From: Limimaricola pyoseonensis
GTDB taxonomy: Bacteria > Pseudomonadota > Alphaproteobacteria > Rhodobacterales > Rhodobacteraceae
Length of the DNA: 64,000 nucleotides
Direction of reading: 5' to 3'
Assembly (NCBI RefSeq): GCF_900102015.1
Contig: NZ_FNAT01000001.1
Location: 682,001 to 746,000, forward strand
Below the pieces are notes generated by a model. The model saw nothing but the letters and a program-made list of their open reading frames with translations. It was not told the origin of the DNA and searched no databases. Both the position numbers and the translations under genes were made by a program. Positions 24,084 to 32,971 of the stretch are shown one piece after another; positions within the stretch are counted from its first letter, which is position 1, and each line of letters begins with the position of its first letter.

Positions 24084-24821
24084 TCAGAGCATCGCCATGC
24101 CGCCGTTGACGTGCAGCGTCGCGCCGGTCACGTAGCCGGCCTCGGCGCTGGCGAGGTAGAGCACGGCGGCCGCGATCTCCTCGGGGTCGCCCATGCGGCC
24201 CGCCGGGATCTGGCCGAGGATGCCCGACTTCTGCTCGTCGTTGAGCTTGTCGGTCATCGCCGTGGCGATGAAGCCCGGCGCCACGCAGTTCACCGTGATG
24301 CCGCGGCTTGCCACCTCGTAGGCCAGCGACTTCGACATGCCGACCATGCCCGCCTTGGCGGCGGCGTAGTTGGTCTGGCCGGGGTTGCCGGTCGCGCCCA
24401 CCACCGAGGAGATGTTGACGATCCGGCCCCAGCGCGACTTCATCATCGGCCGCACCACGCCCTTGCACAGCCGCATGGTCGAGGTGAGGTTGACCTCGAG
24501 CACCGAGGCCCAGTCCTCTTCCGACATCCGCATGAACAGGTTGTCGCGGGTGATGCCGGCGTTGTTGACGAGGATGTCGACAGAGCCCATCGCCTCGGCC
24601 GCCTGCTTGGGCAGCGCGTTGACCGCATCGGCGTCCGACAGGTTGCAGGGCAGGACATGGGCGCGCTCGCCCAGTTTGCCGGCCAGTTCCTCGAGCGGCG
24701 CGGTGCGGGTGCCCGACAGCCCCACCGTGGCGCCGGCGCCGTGCAGCGCGGTGGCGATGGCGCCGCCGATGCCGCCAGAGGCGCCGGTGATCAGGGCGCA
24801 TTTCCCGGTCAGATCGAACAT
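24084..24821 (-). CDS. fabG: 3-oxoacyl-ACP reductase
   Basis: A 245-residue short-chain dehydrogenase. TGASGGIG (residues 12-19) binds NADPH, NNAG is at 86-89, and the catalytic Ser139, Tyr152 and Lys156 are in place (INISS, QTNYAAAKAG in context). It reduces beta-ketoacyl-ACP in the fatty-acid cycle. Its location between fabD and acpP distinguishes it from other SDRs. A separate SDR at 28159 is not in a fab context. Confidence 0.97.
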   Translation of the reverse strand: MFDLTGKCALITGASGGIGGAIATALHGAGATVGLSGTRTAPLEELAGKLGERAHVLPCNLSDADAVNALPKQAAEAMGSVDILVNNAGITRDNLFMRMSEEDWASVLEVNLTSTMRLCKGVVRPMMKSRWGRIVNISSVVGATGNPGQTNYAAAKAGMVGMSKSLAYEVASRGITVNCVAPGFIATAMTDKLNDEQKSGILGQIPAGRMGDPEEIAAAVLYLASAEAGYVTGATLHVNGGMAML

Positions 24822-24884
24822 GTGTGGTCTCCTGCGTAATCCGTTGGCCCCGGGTCTAGCAGCAAGCCCGCGCCCGGACCACAG

Positions 24885-24934
24885 CCCGCGCGGCCCGGAG
24901 GCGGCGCGGGAGTCGAGTATTTGAAGAGTGAAGG
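24885..24934 (+). repeat. Hairpin plus GAGTATTTGAAGAGTGAAGG motif, dispersed element copy 3
   Basis: On the plus strand: a 7-bp GC stem (24885-24891 with 24904-24910), then GAGTATTTGAAGAGTGAAGG (24915-24934). It ends 10 nt before the stop codon of minus-strand fabD, the same placement as copy 2 beside the terminase gene. Confidence 0.55.
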
Positions 24935-24944
24935 AGCCGCGGGC

Positions 24945-25871
24945 TCAGCCCTTGGCGGCGGCCACGTCCTCGGGCGTGCCGACGGCGCGGGTCTCGCTGC
25001 CCTTGGCGATGCGGCGGATCATGCCCGACAGCGCCTTGCCGGCGCCGATCTCCCAGAACTCGGTCACGCCCTGCCCGGCCATGTACTCGACGCTTTCGCG
25101 CCAGCGCACCGCGCCGGTCACCTGCTCGACCAGAAGCGAGCGGATCGTCACCGGGTCGCAGACGCCCGAGGCGCGGACATTGGCCACGACCGGCACCGCC
25201 GGCTCGCGGATCTCGACGCCGTCGAGCGCCTCGGCCATGGCGCGGGCGGCAGGCGCCATCAGCTCGCAGTGGAACGGCGCGCTGACCGGCAGCAGCAGCG
25301 CCCGCTTGGCGCCCTTGGCCTTGGCGATGTCGAGCGCGCGCTCGACGGCCGCCTTGTGGCCGGAGATCACCACCTGTGAGGGGTCGTTGTCGTTGGCGGC
25401 CTGGCAGACCTGCCCTTCGGCGGCCTCCTCGGCCACGGCGCGGGCCGTGGCGAGGTCGAGGCCGAGAAGCGCCGCCATCGCGCCCTCGCCCACCGGCACC
25501 GCCTGCTGCATCGCCTCGCCGCGCAGCCGCAGCAGCCGCGCCGTGTCGTCGAGACGCAGCGCGCCCGCGGCGCAGAGCGCCGAGTATTCGCCGAGCGAAT
25601 GGCCGGCCACGTAGGTCGCGTCGGTGACGGAGATCCCCTCGGCCTTGAGCGCGGCCATCGCCGCGATCGAGGTCGCCATCAGCGCCGGCTGGGCGTTGCG
25701 GGTCAGCGTCAGCTCCTCGATCTCGCCCTCGAAGATCAGCGTGCTGAGCTTCTCGCCGAGCGCGTGGTCGACCTCGTCGAACACCTCGCGGGCGGCGGGA
25801 TAGGCCTCGGCCAGCGCGCGGCCCATGCCGATCGCCTGCGATCCCTGTCCCGGAAAGACGAATGCCTTCAT
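24945..25871 (-). CDS. fabD: Malonyl-CoA:ACP transacylase
   Basis: A 308-residue FabD. FPGQGSQ at residues 6-12, the nucleophile Ser92 in GHSLGEYSAL, and the catalytic His in VSAPFHCELM are all present. It loads malonyl groups onto ACP. First gene of the fabD-fabG-acpP group; 123 nt separate it from fabG, which contains the dispersed repeat element. Confidence 0.97.
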   Translation of the reverse strand: MKAFVFPGQGSQAIGMGRALAEAYPAAREVFDEVDHALGEKLSTLIFEGEIEELTLTRNAQPALMATSIAAMAALKAEGISVTDATYVAGHSLGEYSALCAAGALRLDDTARLLRLRGEAMQQAVPVGEGAMAALLGLDLATARAVAEEAAEGQVCQAANDNDPSQVVISGHKAAVERALDIAKAKGAKRALLLPVSAPFHCELMAPAARAMAEALDGVEIREPAVPVVANVRASGVCDPVTIRSLLVEQVTGAVRWRESVEYMAGQGVTEFWEIGAGKALSGMIRRIAKGSETRAVGTPEDVAAAKG

Positions 25872-25972
25872 GGCGCTGCTCCTCGATGTCGCGATCCGTT
25901 TGCACCCGCTTTAACGGCAGCACGCCCGCGCGACAAGCGCGGGGCCGGTAGCGGGCGGTTCGGGAAGAGGGT

Positions 25973-26578
25973 TCAGGCGACGGCGCCGTCGCCCTCCGCC
26001 TCGGCGCCGCGGAACAGCCGCTGGCGGCGGCGCGGGCGGCCCTGCGCGGCCGCGAGGTCGGCCTCGATCCGCGCGGCAAGCTCGGTCATCTCGTCGAGCC
26101 CGCCTTCGGCCACCTTGAGCGCGCAGAGCTCGCGCCGGAGCCGCAGACGCAGCTCGGCCCCGCCCGCCAGCCCCGCCGGGCCGGGCTGGCGCCGGATCTC
26201 GGTCGACAGGATCTCGGAGAAGTCCCAGCGCGCCAGCTCCTGCGTCGGGCGGCAGGGCCGGTGGCGCACCTCGCGCAGAAGCCCCGCGCGCGGGTCGAAC
26301 AAGAGCTCGCGCCGGTCGCTGCGCCCGGCGAACCAGACCATCAGCCCGACCAGCGCCAGCACCAGCAGGATCCGCAGCGCCAGCCGCGCCTCGGCCGCGC
26401 CGCCGCCCGGCAGCCCCCACATCAGAAGCGCCGCGCCCGCCGCGCCGAAGCCCGCCCCCCACATCAGGGTCAGCGCCACGGCCATGACCGGGCGACGCCG
26501 GTCGCCTCCGTTCAGCGCGTAGGCCGTGTCAACGGCCGCCTCGTCCATCGCCCGCGCCTCCGGCTGCGCCTGTTCCAT
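25973..26578 (-). CDS. Uncharacterised two-helix membrane protein
   Basis: A 201-residue protein of unknown function. Two membrane segments are clear (roughly residues 32-54, VMAVALTLMWGAGFGAAGAA, and 66-86, LALRILLVLALVGLMVW). A cytoplasmic region follows with FDPRAGLLREVRHRPC, resembling the PH-like domain of short membrane-associated proteins, and an Arg-rich C-terminus. The ATG at 26578 is chosen; two in-frame GTGs lie just upstream. It stands alone, upstream of fabD on the same strand and divergent from rpsF. Confidence 0.6.
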   Translation of the reverse strand: MEQAQPEARAMDEAAVDTAYALNGGDRRRPVMAVALTLMWGAGFGAAGAALLMWGLPGGGAAEARLALRILLVLALVGLMVWFAGRSDRRELLFDPRAGLLREVRHRPCRPTQELARWDFSEILSTEIRRQPGPAGLAGGAELRLRLRRELCALKVAEGGLDEMTELAARIEADLAAAQGRPRRRQRLFRGAEAEGDGAVA

Positions 26579-26826
26579 CACCACGTCCCAATCTGGTTAA
26601 CTGTCCTTTCGGGCAGGTCCATTTCTCGCGAGATTTACGGCGTCAATGCGGCGCCGCGGCGGCCGAGTTGCAGCATCGCCAGCCGGCTTGCGCCCCGGCC
26701 CGAGACCTGTATAAGGCCGCATCCTTCCGCGCATTCGCATGAACCGCGCAGACTCTCGTGGACGGGGAGCGGAAGGAGCTTCGCCCCGCCCTATGAAATG
26801 CGCCCGGAAACCGAACTGGAGATCGC

Positions 26827-27180
26827 ATGCCGCTTTACGAGCATGTCTTCATCGCGCGTCAGGACCTGTCCAACGCGCAGGCCGAAAGCCTCGTCGAGCA
26901 CTTCTCGACCGTCCTCGCCGACAATGGCGGCAAGGTGCTCGAGAACGAGTACTGGGGCGTGAAGACCATGGCCTACAAGATCAACAAGAACCGCAAGGGG
27001 CACTACGCCTTCCTGCGCTCGGACGCGCCCTCGGCCGCCGTGCAGGAGATGGAGCGTCTGATGCGCCTGCATGACGACGTGATGCGCGTCCTGACCATCA
27101 AGGTCGACGCCCACGAGGAAGGCCCCTCGGTCCAGATGCAGAAGCGTGACGAGCGCGACGGCCGTCGCGACCGCCGCTGA
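26827..27180 (+). CDS. rpsF: 30S ribosomal protein S6
   Basis: A 117-residue S6: MPLYEHVFIARQDLSNAQAE at the start, then ENEYWGVKTMAYKINKNRKGHY, the RNA/S18-contact surface, and a charged C-terminal tail (QMQKRDERDGRRDRR). It binds 16S rRNA as a heterodimer with S18, whose gene follows 24 nt downstream. The order rpsF-rpsR-rplI is the standard bacterial operon. Confidence 0.98.
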   Translation: MPLYEHVFIARQDLSNAQAESLVEHFSTVLADNGGKVLENEYWGVKTMAYKINKNRKGHYAFLRSDAPSAAVQEMERLMRLHDDVMRVLTIKVDAHEEGPSVQMQKRDERDGRRDRR

Positions 27181-27204
27181 TCGGTTTCAGGAAAGGATAA
27201 GAGA

Positions 27205-27432
27205 ATGGCCGCCAAACCGTTTTTCCGCCGCCGCAAGACCGACCCCTTCGAGGGCGAGAACGCGCCGAAGATCGACTACAAGGACACCAAGCTCCTGCAG
27301 CGCTACATCTCCGAGCGCGGCAAGATCGTGCCCTCGCGCATCACCGCCGTCGGCTCCAAGAACCAGCGCAAGCTCGCCCAGGCGATCAAGCGCGCGCGGT
27401 TCCTGGCGCTGCTGCCCTACGCCGTGAAATAA
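27205..27432 (+). CDS. rpsR: 30S ribosomal protein S18
   Basis: A 75-residue basic S18: [16 protein letters not shown], then [20 protein letters not shown] and [21 protein letters not shown], which is diagnostic. It partners S6 in the small subunit platform. A GGAAAGGATAAGAG leader supplies its ribosome-binding site. Confidence 0.98.
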   Translation: MAAKPFFRRRKTDPFEGENAPKIDYKDTKLLQRYISERGKIVPSRITAVGSKNQRKLAQAIKRARFLALLPYAVK

Positions 27433-27443
27433 GGAGACCGACC

Positions 27444-28028
27444 ATGGACGTGATCCTTCTGGAACGTGTGGCCAAGCTCGGCCAGATGGGCGAGATCGTG
27501 AAGGTCAAGGACGGCTACGCCCGTAACTTCCTTCTGCCCCAGGGCAAGGCGCTGCGCGCCAACGACGCCAACAAGGCCCGCTTCGAGGACCAGAAAGCCC
27601 AGCTCGAGGCGCAGAACCTCGAGTCGAAGAAAGAGGCCGAGAAGATGGCCGAGAAGCTCGACGGGCAGCAGTTCGTCGTGATCCGCTCGGCCTCCGACGG
27701 CGGCTCGCTCTACGGCTCGGTCACCACCCGCGACGTCGCGGACTCGGCCACCGAGGCGGGCTTCACCGTCGACCGCAAGCAGGTCGTGCTGCGCGGCCCG
27801 ATCAAGGAGCTGGGCCTCTACGAGGTGACCGTGGTGCTGCACCCCGAGGTGGACGCCACCATCGAGGTCAACGTCGCCCGCTCGCCCGAAGAGGCCGAGC
27901 TGCAGGCGTCGGGCAAGTCGATCCAGGACCTGGCCGCGGAAGAAGAAGCCGCTGCCGAGTTCGAGATCCAGGGCCTGTTCGACGACATCGGCGGCGCCGC
28001 CAATGACGACGAGGGCCAGCAGGGCTGA
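27444..28028 (+). CDS. rplI: 50S ribosomal protein L9
   Basis: A 194-residue L9: the N-terminal 23S-rRNA-binding domain starts [21 protein letters not shown] with [12 protein letters not shown], a long central helix follows ([23 protein letters not shown] in context), and the C-terminal domain ends with an acidic extension ([19 protein letters not shown]) longer than in E. coli, as is common in alphaproteobacteria. Last gene of the operon, with a terminator 24 nt downstream. Confidence 0.98.
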   Translation: MDVILLERVAKLGQMGEIVKVKDGYARNFLLPQGKALRANDANKARFEDQKAQLEAQNLESKKEAEKMAEKLDGQQFVVIRSASDGGSLYGSVTTRDVADSATEAGFTVDRKQVVLRGPIKELGLYEVTVVLHPEVDATIEVNVARSPEEAELQASGKSIQDLAAEEEAAAEFEIQGLFDDIGGAANDDEGQQG

Positions 28029-28052
28029 TCGCCCCGCCAGGCTTGGAAACGG

Positions 28053-28086
28053 AAAGGGCCGCGTCGCAGGACGCGGCCCTTTCTTC
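28053..28086 (+). terminator. Rho-independent terminator of rpsF-rpsR-rplI
   Basis: A perfect 13-bp stem (28053-28065 with 28070-28082) with loop GCAG and a U-rich end (TTTCTT). Confidence 0.9.
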
Positions 28087-28158
28087 ATGTCTTGCCCGCG
28101 GCCGCCGCCGGGCCGATGCTGGACCGGCCGACACGACCCGCCCGCGCAGGAGACCGCC

Positions 28159-28917
28159 ATGCCCCGCCTTGCCGACCGGACCTGCCTGATCACCGGCGCG
28201 GCGCGCGGCATCGGCGCCGCCATCGCCCGCCGCTTCGCCACCGAGGGCGCGCATGTGATCGTCACCGACCGCGACGCCGGCGCGGCCGAGGCGCTGGCGC
28301 GCGAGATCGGCGGCACCGGCCGCGGCCTCGACGTCACCGACGAGGCGGGCTGGCAGGCGCTGGCCGGCGCGCACCCGATGCTCGACGTGCTGGTCAACAA
28401 TGCCGGCATCACCGGCTTCGAGGCCGGCGCCGCGCCGCACGACCCCGAGGCGGTCGCCCTGCCCGACTGGCGCCGCGTCATGGCCGTCAATCTCGACGGC
28501 GCGATGCTGGGTTGCCGCCACGCGCTGCGGCTGATGCGCGGCCGCGGCGGCGCGATCGTCAACATCGCCTCGCGATCGGGGCAGACCGGCGTGGCGGGCG
28601 CGGCGGCCTATGCCGCCTCCAAGGCCGGCCTGCTGAGCCTGACGAAGAGCGTGGCGCTGCACGGCGCGGCGATGTCGCCGCCGGTGCGCTGCAACGCCGT
28701 GGTGCCGGGCGCGGTGCTGACCGGCATCTGGGAGCCGATGCTGGGCTCGGGCCCAGACCGCGCCGAGCGCATGGCCGCGCTCACCGCCGACACGCCGCTC
28801 GCCCGCTTCGGTCGGCCCGAGGAGGTCGCCGCCGCCTGCGTGACGCTGGCCTCGGACGAGTCCGCCTTCGTCACCGGCGCCGAGTTCGCGGTGGATGGCG
28901 GGCTGTCGGCGCGTTAG
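28159..28917 (+). CDS. SDR family oxidoreductase
   Basis: A 252-residue classical short-chain dehydrogenase: TGAARGIG cofactor motif, NNAG, IVNIASRSG with the catalytic Ser, YAASKAG with Tyr and Lys, and FVTGAEFAVDGG at the end. It oxidizes or reduces an alcohol/ketone with NAD(P); the substrate is unknown. The ATG at 28159 has AGGAG 6 nt upstream. It is not part of the fab genes and stands between the ribosomal operon and a tandem repeat. Confidence 0.9.
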   Translation: MPRLADRTCLITGAARGIGAAIARRFATEGAHVIVTDRDAGAAEALAREIGGTGRGLDVTDEAGWQALAGAHPMLDVLVNNAGITGFEAGAAPHDPEAVALPDWRRVMAVNLDGAMLGCRHALRLMRGRGGAIVNIASRSGQTGVAGAAAYAASKAGLLSLTKSVALHGAAMSPPVRCNAVVPGAVLTGIWEPMLGSGPDRAERMAALTADTPLARFGRPEEVAAACVTLASDESAFVTGAEFAVDGGLSAR

Positions 28918-28920
28918 GCG

Positions 28921-28986
28921 TCACGCCTGAGGCGTGCCGGGCGTCGTCTCGCCTGAGGCGTGCCGGGCGTCGTCACGCCTGAGGCG
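28921..28986. repeat. 26-nt tandem repeat, 2.5 copies, with palindromic cores
   Basis: Two 26-nt copies (28921-28946, 28947-28972) differing at one base, plus a 14-nt third copy (28973-28986). Each has the palindrome CGCCTGAGGCG. The array fills the gap between the convergent SDR and acetyltransferase genes and could form hairpins that end both transcripts. Confidence 0.85.
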
Positions 28987-28988
28987 AG

Positions 28989-29555
28989 CTAGACCTCTTC
29001 GCTCCGGCGCCTGAGCACCCGCGCCGGGTTGCCGCCCACCGTCGTGCCCGCGGCCACGTCGCGCGTCACCACCGCGCCCGCGCCGATGATCGCGTCGTCG
29101 CCCACCGTGACGCCGGGCATCAGCAGCGCGCCGCCGCCGATCCAGACATTGGCGCCGATGCGGATGGGCCGCCCGAACTCCAGCCCGTCGCGGCGCGACT
29201 GCGCGTCGCGCGGGTGGTCGGGGGTCAGGATCTGCACGCCGGGGCCGATCTGCGTCAGATCGCCGATCGAAATTTCCACCACGTCGAGAAGCACGCAGTT
29301 GAAGTTCAGGAACACGCCCTCGCCGAGCCGGATGTTCATGCCGTAATCGCAGTAGAAGGGCGGCCGGATCACCGCGCCCTGCCCGACATGCGCCATGATC
29401 TCCGAAAGCTTGGCGTGGCGCTCGGCCACCGGGGCGGTCGACATGGCGTTGTAGTCGGCCATCCAGTTCTTGGCGCGGCCGACCAGCGCCTGAAGCTCCG
29501 GGTCGCCGGCGCGGTAGAGCTCGCCCGCCAGCATCTTGTCCTTCTCGCTGCGCAT
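28989..29555 (-). CDS. Maltose O-acetyltransferase-like sugar O-acetyltransferase
   Basis: A 188-residue left-handed beta-helix acetyltransferase of the Maa/LacA/NodL group: MRSEKDKMLAGELYRAGDPEL is the N-terminal maltose acetyltransferase domain, PPFYCDYGMNIRLGEGVFLNFNC in pieces and ANVWIGGGALLMPGVTVGD are the active-site and hexapeptide parts; the catalytic His is in LTPDHP. It would acetylate a sugar with acetyl-CoA in the cytoplasm. The ATG at 29555 has GGAGGACGAG. It is convergent with the SDR. Confidence 0.92.
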   Translation of the reverse strand: MRSEKDKMLAGELYRAGDPELQALVGRAKNWMADYNAMSTAPVAERHAKLSEIMAHVGQGAVIRPPFYCDYGMNIRLGEGVFLNFNCVLLDVVEISIGDLTQIGPGVQILTPDHPRDAQSRRDGLEFGRPIRIGANVWIGGGALLMPGVTVGDDAIIGAGAVVTRDVAAGTTVGGNPARVLRRRSEEV

Positions 29556-29734
29556 CTCGTCCTCCGATGGTTCGCGGCGCGAGTGGAGCACCGCGCGGCC
29601 CGCCCGGCAAGCCGCTGCCGTGGCGGCAGCCCGCCGCATGCGGGAAATAATCATTCAACCGTCACGCGCATTGGTTAAGGTCGGAGCCATGACACGGGGG
29701 CGCACGTCCCCCGACAGCAACAGGGAAACGACCC

Positions 29735-31693
29735 ATGGCCTTGATCCTGAACCGTCGCGGCTTCCTCGCCGGAAGCTCCGCCATGATCGCGCTGCACCCC
29801 TTCTCGGTGCGCGCCCAGTCCAACCAGGCGCATCTGCGCATCATGGAAACCACGGACCTGCACGTCCACGTCTACCCCTACGATTATTACGCGGACCGCG
29901 AGATCGACACGGTCGGCCTCGCGCGTACCGCGAAACTGATCGAGGACATCCGGTCCGAGGCCACCAACTCGGTGCTGTTCGACAATGGCGACTTTTTGCA
30001 GGGCAACCCGATGGGCGACTACATCGCCTATGAGCGCGGCATGCCCGAGGGCGCGATGCACCCGGTGATCGAGGCGATGAACACGCTCGGCTTCGACGCC
30101 TCGACGCTCGGCAACCACGAGTTCAACTACGGGCTCGACTTCCTGATGAACTCGGTCTCCGGCGCGGCCTTCCCGATCGTGTCGTCGAACGTGGTGACCA
30201 AGGCCGGCGCGAGCATCACCGAGGACGAGACGCTGGTGCCGCCCTACACCATCCTCGAGCGCGAGATCACCGACGGCGCGGGCGAGACCCATGCCATCAG
30301 GATCGGTGTGATCGGCTTCGTGCCGCCGCAGATCATGAACTGGGACCGCAAGCACCTCGAGGGAAAGGTCGAGCCGCGCGACATCGTGCGCGCCGCCGAG
30401 GCCTACGTGCCGAAGATGAAGGAAGAGGGCGCGCAGATCATCGTGGCGCTGGCCCATAGCGGCATCGGCCCGGTCGAGCACACCGAGGGCATGGAGAACG
30501 CGGCGATCCCGCTCGCGGGCGTCGAGGGGATCGACGTCGTGCTCACGGGGCACAGCCACCTCGTCTTCCCCGGCCCCGACTACGCCGAGACGCCCGGCGT
30601 CGACGTCGAGGCCGGCACGATCGGCGGCAAGCCGGGCGTGATGGCGGGCTTCTGGGGCAGCCACATGGGCCTCGTCGACCTGATGCTCGAGCGCGACGGC
30701 GAGGGCTGGAAGGTCGCCTCTTCCGAGGTCGAGGCGCGGCCGATCTACGAGCGCGGCGAGGATCGCTCGATCACGCCGCTGGTCGAGAGCTTCGACCCGG
30801 TGCTGCAGGCGGTGGCTGACGAGCACCAGGAGACGCTCGACTACGTGCGCCGCGCGGTGGGCAAGACCGACGCGCCGCTGCACAGCTACTTCGCGCTGGT
30901 GGCGGACGACCCGTCGGTGCAGATCGTCTCGAACGCGCAGCGCTGGTACATCGAGCAGATGCTGAAGGGCACCGAGCACGAGGGGCTGCCGATCCTCTCG
31001 GCGGCGGCGCCCTTCAAGGCCGGCGGCCGCGGCGGGCCGGACTACTACACCGACGTGCCCACCGGCGACGTGGCGATCAAGAACGTGGCCGACCTCTACC
31101 TCTACCCCAACACGGTGCGCGCGGTGCGCGTGACCGGGGCCGAGGTCAAGGACTGGCTCGAGCGCTCGGCCGGCATGTTCAACCACATCGAGAAGGGCGA
31201 GGAGGAGCAGGTCCTGCTCAATGACGACTTCCCCTCCTACAATTTCGACGTGATCGACGGCGTGACCTACCGCATCGACCTGTCGCAGCCCGCCAAGTTC
31301 GACCGCGAGGGCGCGGTGGTGAACCCCGACACCAACCGCATCCAGGACCTGCAGTTCGAAGGCCGGCCGATCGACCCCGAGCAGGAGTTCATCATCGCGA
31401 CGAACAACTACCGCGCCACCGGCGGCGGCTCCTTCCCCGGCGCGGACGGCTCGACCATCGTGTTCGAGGCGCCCGACACCAACCGCGACGTGATCGTGCG
31501 CTACATCGTCGAGCAGGGCACGATCAGCCCCTCGGCCGACGCGAACTGGAGCTTCGTGCCGATGGACGGCACCACGGTGCTGTTCGACACCGGCCCGCGC
31601 GCGGCGGAATACCTCAACGACGTCAAGGGCGTGCAGATCGCGCCGGCGGGCGACGGGCCGGACGGCTTCGCGCGCTTCGTGATCCGGCTCTGA
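29735..31693 (+). CDS. cpdB: 2',3'-cyclic-nucleotide 2'-phosphodiesterase/3'-nucleotidase
   Basis: A 652-residue periplasmic metallophosphoesterase. A twin-arginine-type signal (NRRGFLAGSSAMIAL, cleaved near RAQS) is followed by the calcineurin-like domain with METTDLHVHVYPYDYY, DNGDFLQGNP, GNHEFNYG and GHSHLVFPG. The C-terminal 5'-nucleotidase domain carries FKAGGRGGPDYYTD and ATNNYRATGGGSFPG. It degrades extracellular cyclic nucleotides and 3'-nucleotides to nucleosides and phosphate, for scavenging. Length matches CpdB. Single gene with its own terminator. Confidence 0.93.
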   Translation: MALILNRRGFLAGSSAMIALHPFSVRAQSNQAHLRIMETTDLHVHVYPYDYYADREIDTVGLARTAKLIEDIRSEATNSVLFDNGDFLQGNPMGDYIAYERGMPEGAMHPVIEAMNTLGFDASTLGNHEFNYGLDFLMNSVSGAAFPIVSSNVVTKAGASITEDETLVPPYTILEREITDGAGETHAIRIGVIGFVPPQIMNWDRKHLEGKVEPRDIVRAAEAYVPKMKEEGAQIIVALAHSGIGPVEHTEGMENAAIPLAGVEGIDVVLTGHSHLVFPGPDYAETPGVDVEAGTIGGKPGVMAGFWGSHMGLVDLMLERDGEGWKVASSEVEARPIYERGEDRSITPLVESFDPVLQAVADEHQETLDYVRRAVGKTDAPLHSYFALVADDPSVQIVSNAQRWYIEQMLKGTEHEGLPILSAAAPFKAGGRGGPDYYTDVPTGDVAIKNVADLYLYPNTVRAVRVTGAEVKDWLERSAGMFNHIEKGEEEQVLLNDDFPSYNFDVIDGVTYRIDLSQPAKFDREGAVVNPDTNRIQDLQFEGRPIDPEQEFIIATNNYRATGGGSFPGADGSTIVFEAPDTNRDVIVRYIVEQGTISPSADANWSFVPMDGTTVLFDTGPRAAEYLNDVKGVQIAPAGDGPDGFARFVIRL

Positions 31694-31716
31694 GCCGGGG
31701 CTGACGAGACGACCCC

Positions 31717-31757
31717 GGGGGCCGGGGCGCCACGCGGCGCCCCGGCCCCCTGCCGTT
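31717..31757 (+). terminator. Terminator hairpin of cpdB
   Basis: An exceptionally strong perfect 15-bp GC stem (31717-31731 with 31736-31750), loop ACGC, then TGCCGTTT. Lies 23 nt after the cpdB stop. Confidence 0.75.
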
Positions 31758-31804
31758 TCCGCGACCGGCCGGCGGGTGTATCGTGGATGCGGGAGGGCGC
31801 GCGG

Positions 31805-32449
31805 ATGCAGGATCCGGCCGAGGCCCGCGCCGCCATGGTCGAGCGGCAACTGGTCGCGCGCGGCATCCGCGACGCGCTGGTGCTGCGCGCCATGGGCCAT
31901 GTCCCGCGAGAGCGCTTCGTGCCCGAGGGGCTGGTGCGGCTCGCCTATGCCGACGGGCCGCTGCCGATCGGCGCCGGGCAGACCATCTCGCAGCCCTACA
32001 TCGTCGCGCGGATGATCGAGGCGGCCCGGCCCAGGCCCGGCGACCGCGTGCTCGAGATCGGCGCCGGGTCGGGCTACGCCGCGGCGGTGATGGCCGAGAT
32101 GGGGCTGCGGGTCGTCGCGATCGAACGCCTGCCCGAGCTGGCCGAGGCCGCCGGGGCGCGGCTGCGGGCGCTGGGGCTTTCGGTCGAGATGCACGTGGCC
32201 GACGGCAGCGCCGGCTGGCCGTGGGCCGCGCCCTTCGACGCGATCCTCGTCGCCGCCGCCGTACCCGAGCCGCCGCCCGCGCTTTACGACCAGCTCGCCC
32301 CCGGCGGGCGGCTGGTGCTGCCGGTCGGCCCGGCCGAAGGCGTGCAGCGGCTGCTGCGGCTGACCCGCGCGCCGGAAGGCGGGCGTCTCGACGACCTCGG
32401 CGCGGTGCGCTTCGTGCCGCTTCTGGGGCAGGCCGGCTGGCGCGGCTGA
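31805..32449 (+). CDS. Protein-L-isoaspartate O-methyltransferase-like protein
   Basis: A 214-residue PCMT-family methyltransferase: the characteristic RFVPEGLVRLAYADGPLPIG and GQTISQPYIVARMIEA precede the SAM motif VLEIGAGSGYAAAV, and APFDAILVAAAVPEPPPALY follows. It would methylate isoaspartyl residues of damaged proteins. The ATG at 31805 has GGGAGGG 7 nt upstream. Rhodobacteraceae often carry two Pcm-like genes, and this one may be the ubiquinone-unrelated paralogue; that cannot be settled here. Confidence 0.88.
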   Translation: MQDPAEARAAMVERQLVARGIRDALVLRAMGHVPRERFVPEGLVRLAYADGPLPIGAGQTISQPYIVARMIEAARPRPGDRVLEIGAGSGYAAAVMAEMGLRVVAIERLPELAEAAGARLRALGLSVEMHVADGSAGWPWAAPFDAILVAAAVPEPPPALYDQLAPGGRLVLPVGPAEGVQRLLRLTRAPEGGRLDDLGAVRFVPLLGQAGWRG

Positions 32450-32506
32450 GCCCGCGGCTTCCCCGATCGTGCGAAACCCTGTCTAATGGAGGCGGGAGGC
32501 AGGGCG

Positions 32507-32905
32507 ATGCCACGGGTGCTGGACTGGGCCGAACGACTGACGGATCCGTCCGTGCGCGCGGCCATCGGCCGGCGGCTCGAGGAGCTGGCCGTGGTCGCCT
32601 TCAACATGGTGCGCTGGAGCCTCGTGGTCGGCTTCACCCGGCTGGTGGCGCAGGAGACCGGCTGGCCCGGTTTCCGGCTGCTGGACTGGCTGCTTTCGGC
32701 GCTGCTGTTCGCCTACCTGCTCTCGGTCTTCATGCTGCGGCCCGAGATCCCGATCTTTTCCCGGCTCGACAGCCGCCGCAAGCGGCTGATCCAGAGCGCG
32801 CTGAACTCGGCGGTCTGCATGGCCGCCTTCATGGCGGCGATGATGGCGATCGACGCGCTGGTCGACACGGCGGCGCAGATGGAGCTCGACACCGGGCTGC
32901 GTTGA
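32507..32905 (+). CDS. Uncharacterised inner-membrane protein
   Basis: A 132-residue protein I do not recognise. It has an N-terminal amphipathic segment, then membrane segments at about residues 37-52, 62-80 (LLDWLLSALLFAYLLSVFML) and 98-116 (SALNSAVCMAAFMAAMMAI), and a short acidic tail. The ATG at 32507 follows GGGAGGCAGGG. It lies 57 nt after the pcm-like gene on the same strand and 66 nt before the thioesterase, possibly in one transcript. Confidence 0.6.
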   Translation: MPRVLDWAERLTDPSVRAAIGRRLEELAVVAFNMVRWSLVVGFTRLVAQETGWPGFRLLDWLLSALLFAYLLSVFMLRPEIPIFSRLDSRRKRLIQSALNSAVCMAAFMAAMMAIDALVDTAAQMELDTGLR

Positions 32906-32971
32906 GCGGGCTTGCCCGCGCCGCCGCGCTGCGCCAGCATCCGCGGCGGGACGAGGACCGGGAGGACGGGC

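Noticed and set aside
28159-28917. Second fabG
   Set aside because: It is a generic SDR outside the fab genes and differs from the FabG at 24084-24821; no ACP-related context.
29675-32194. Minus-strand 839-codon frame opposite cpdB and the pcm-like gene
   Set aside because: Low-complexity His/Arg/Val-rich shadow translation with no recognisable domain; it crosses two genes and a strong terminator.
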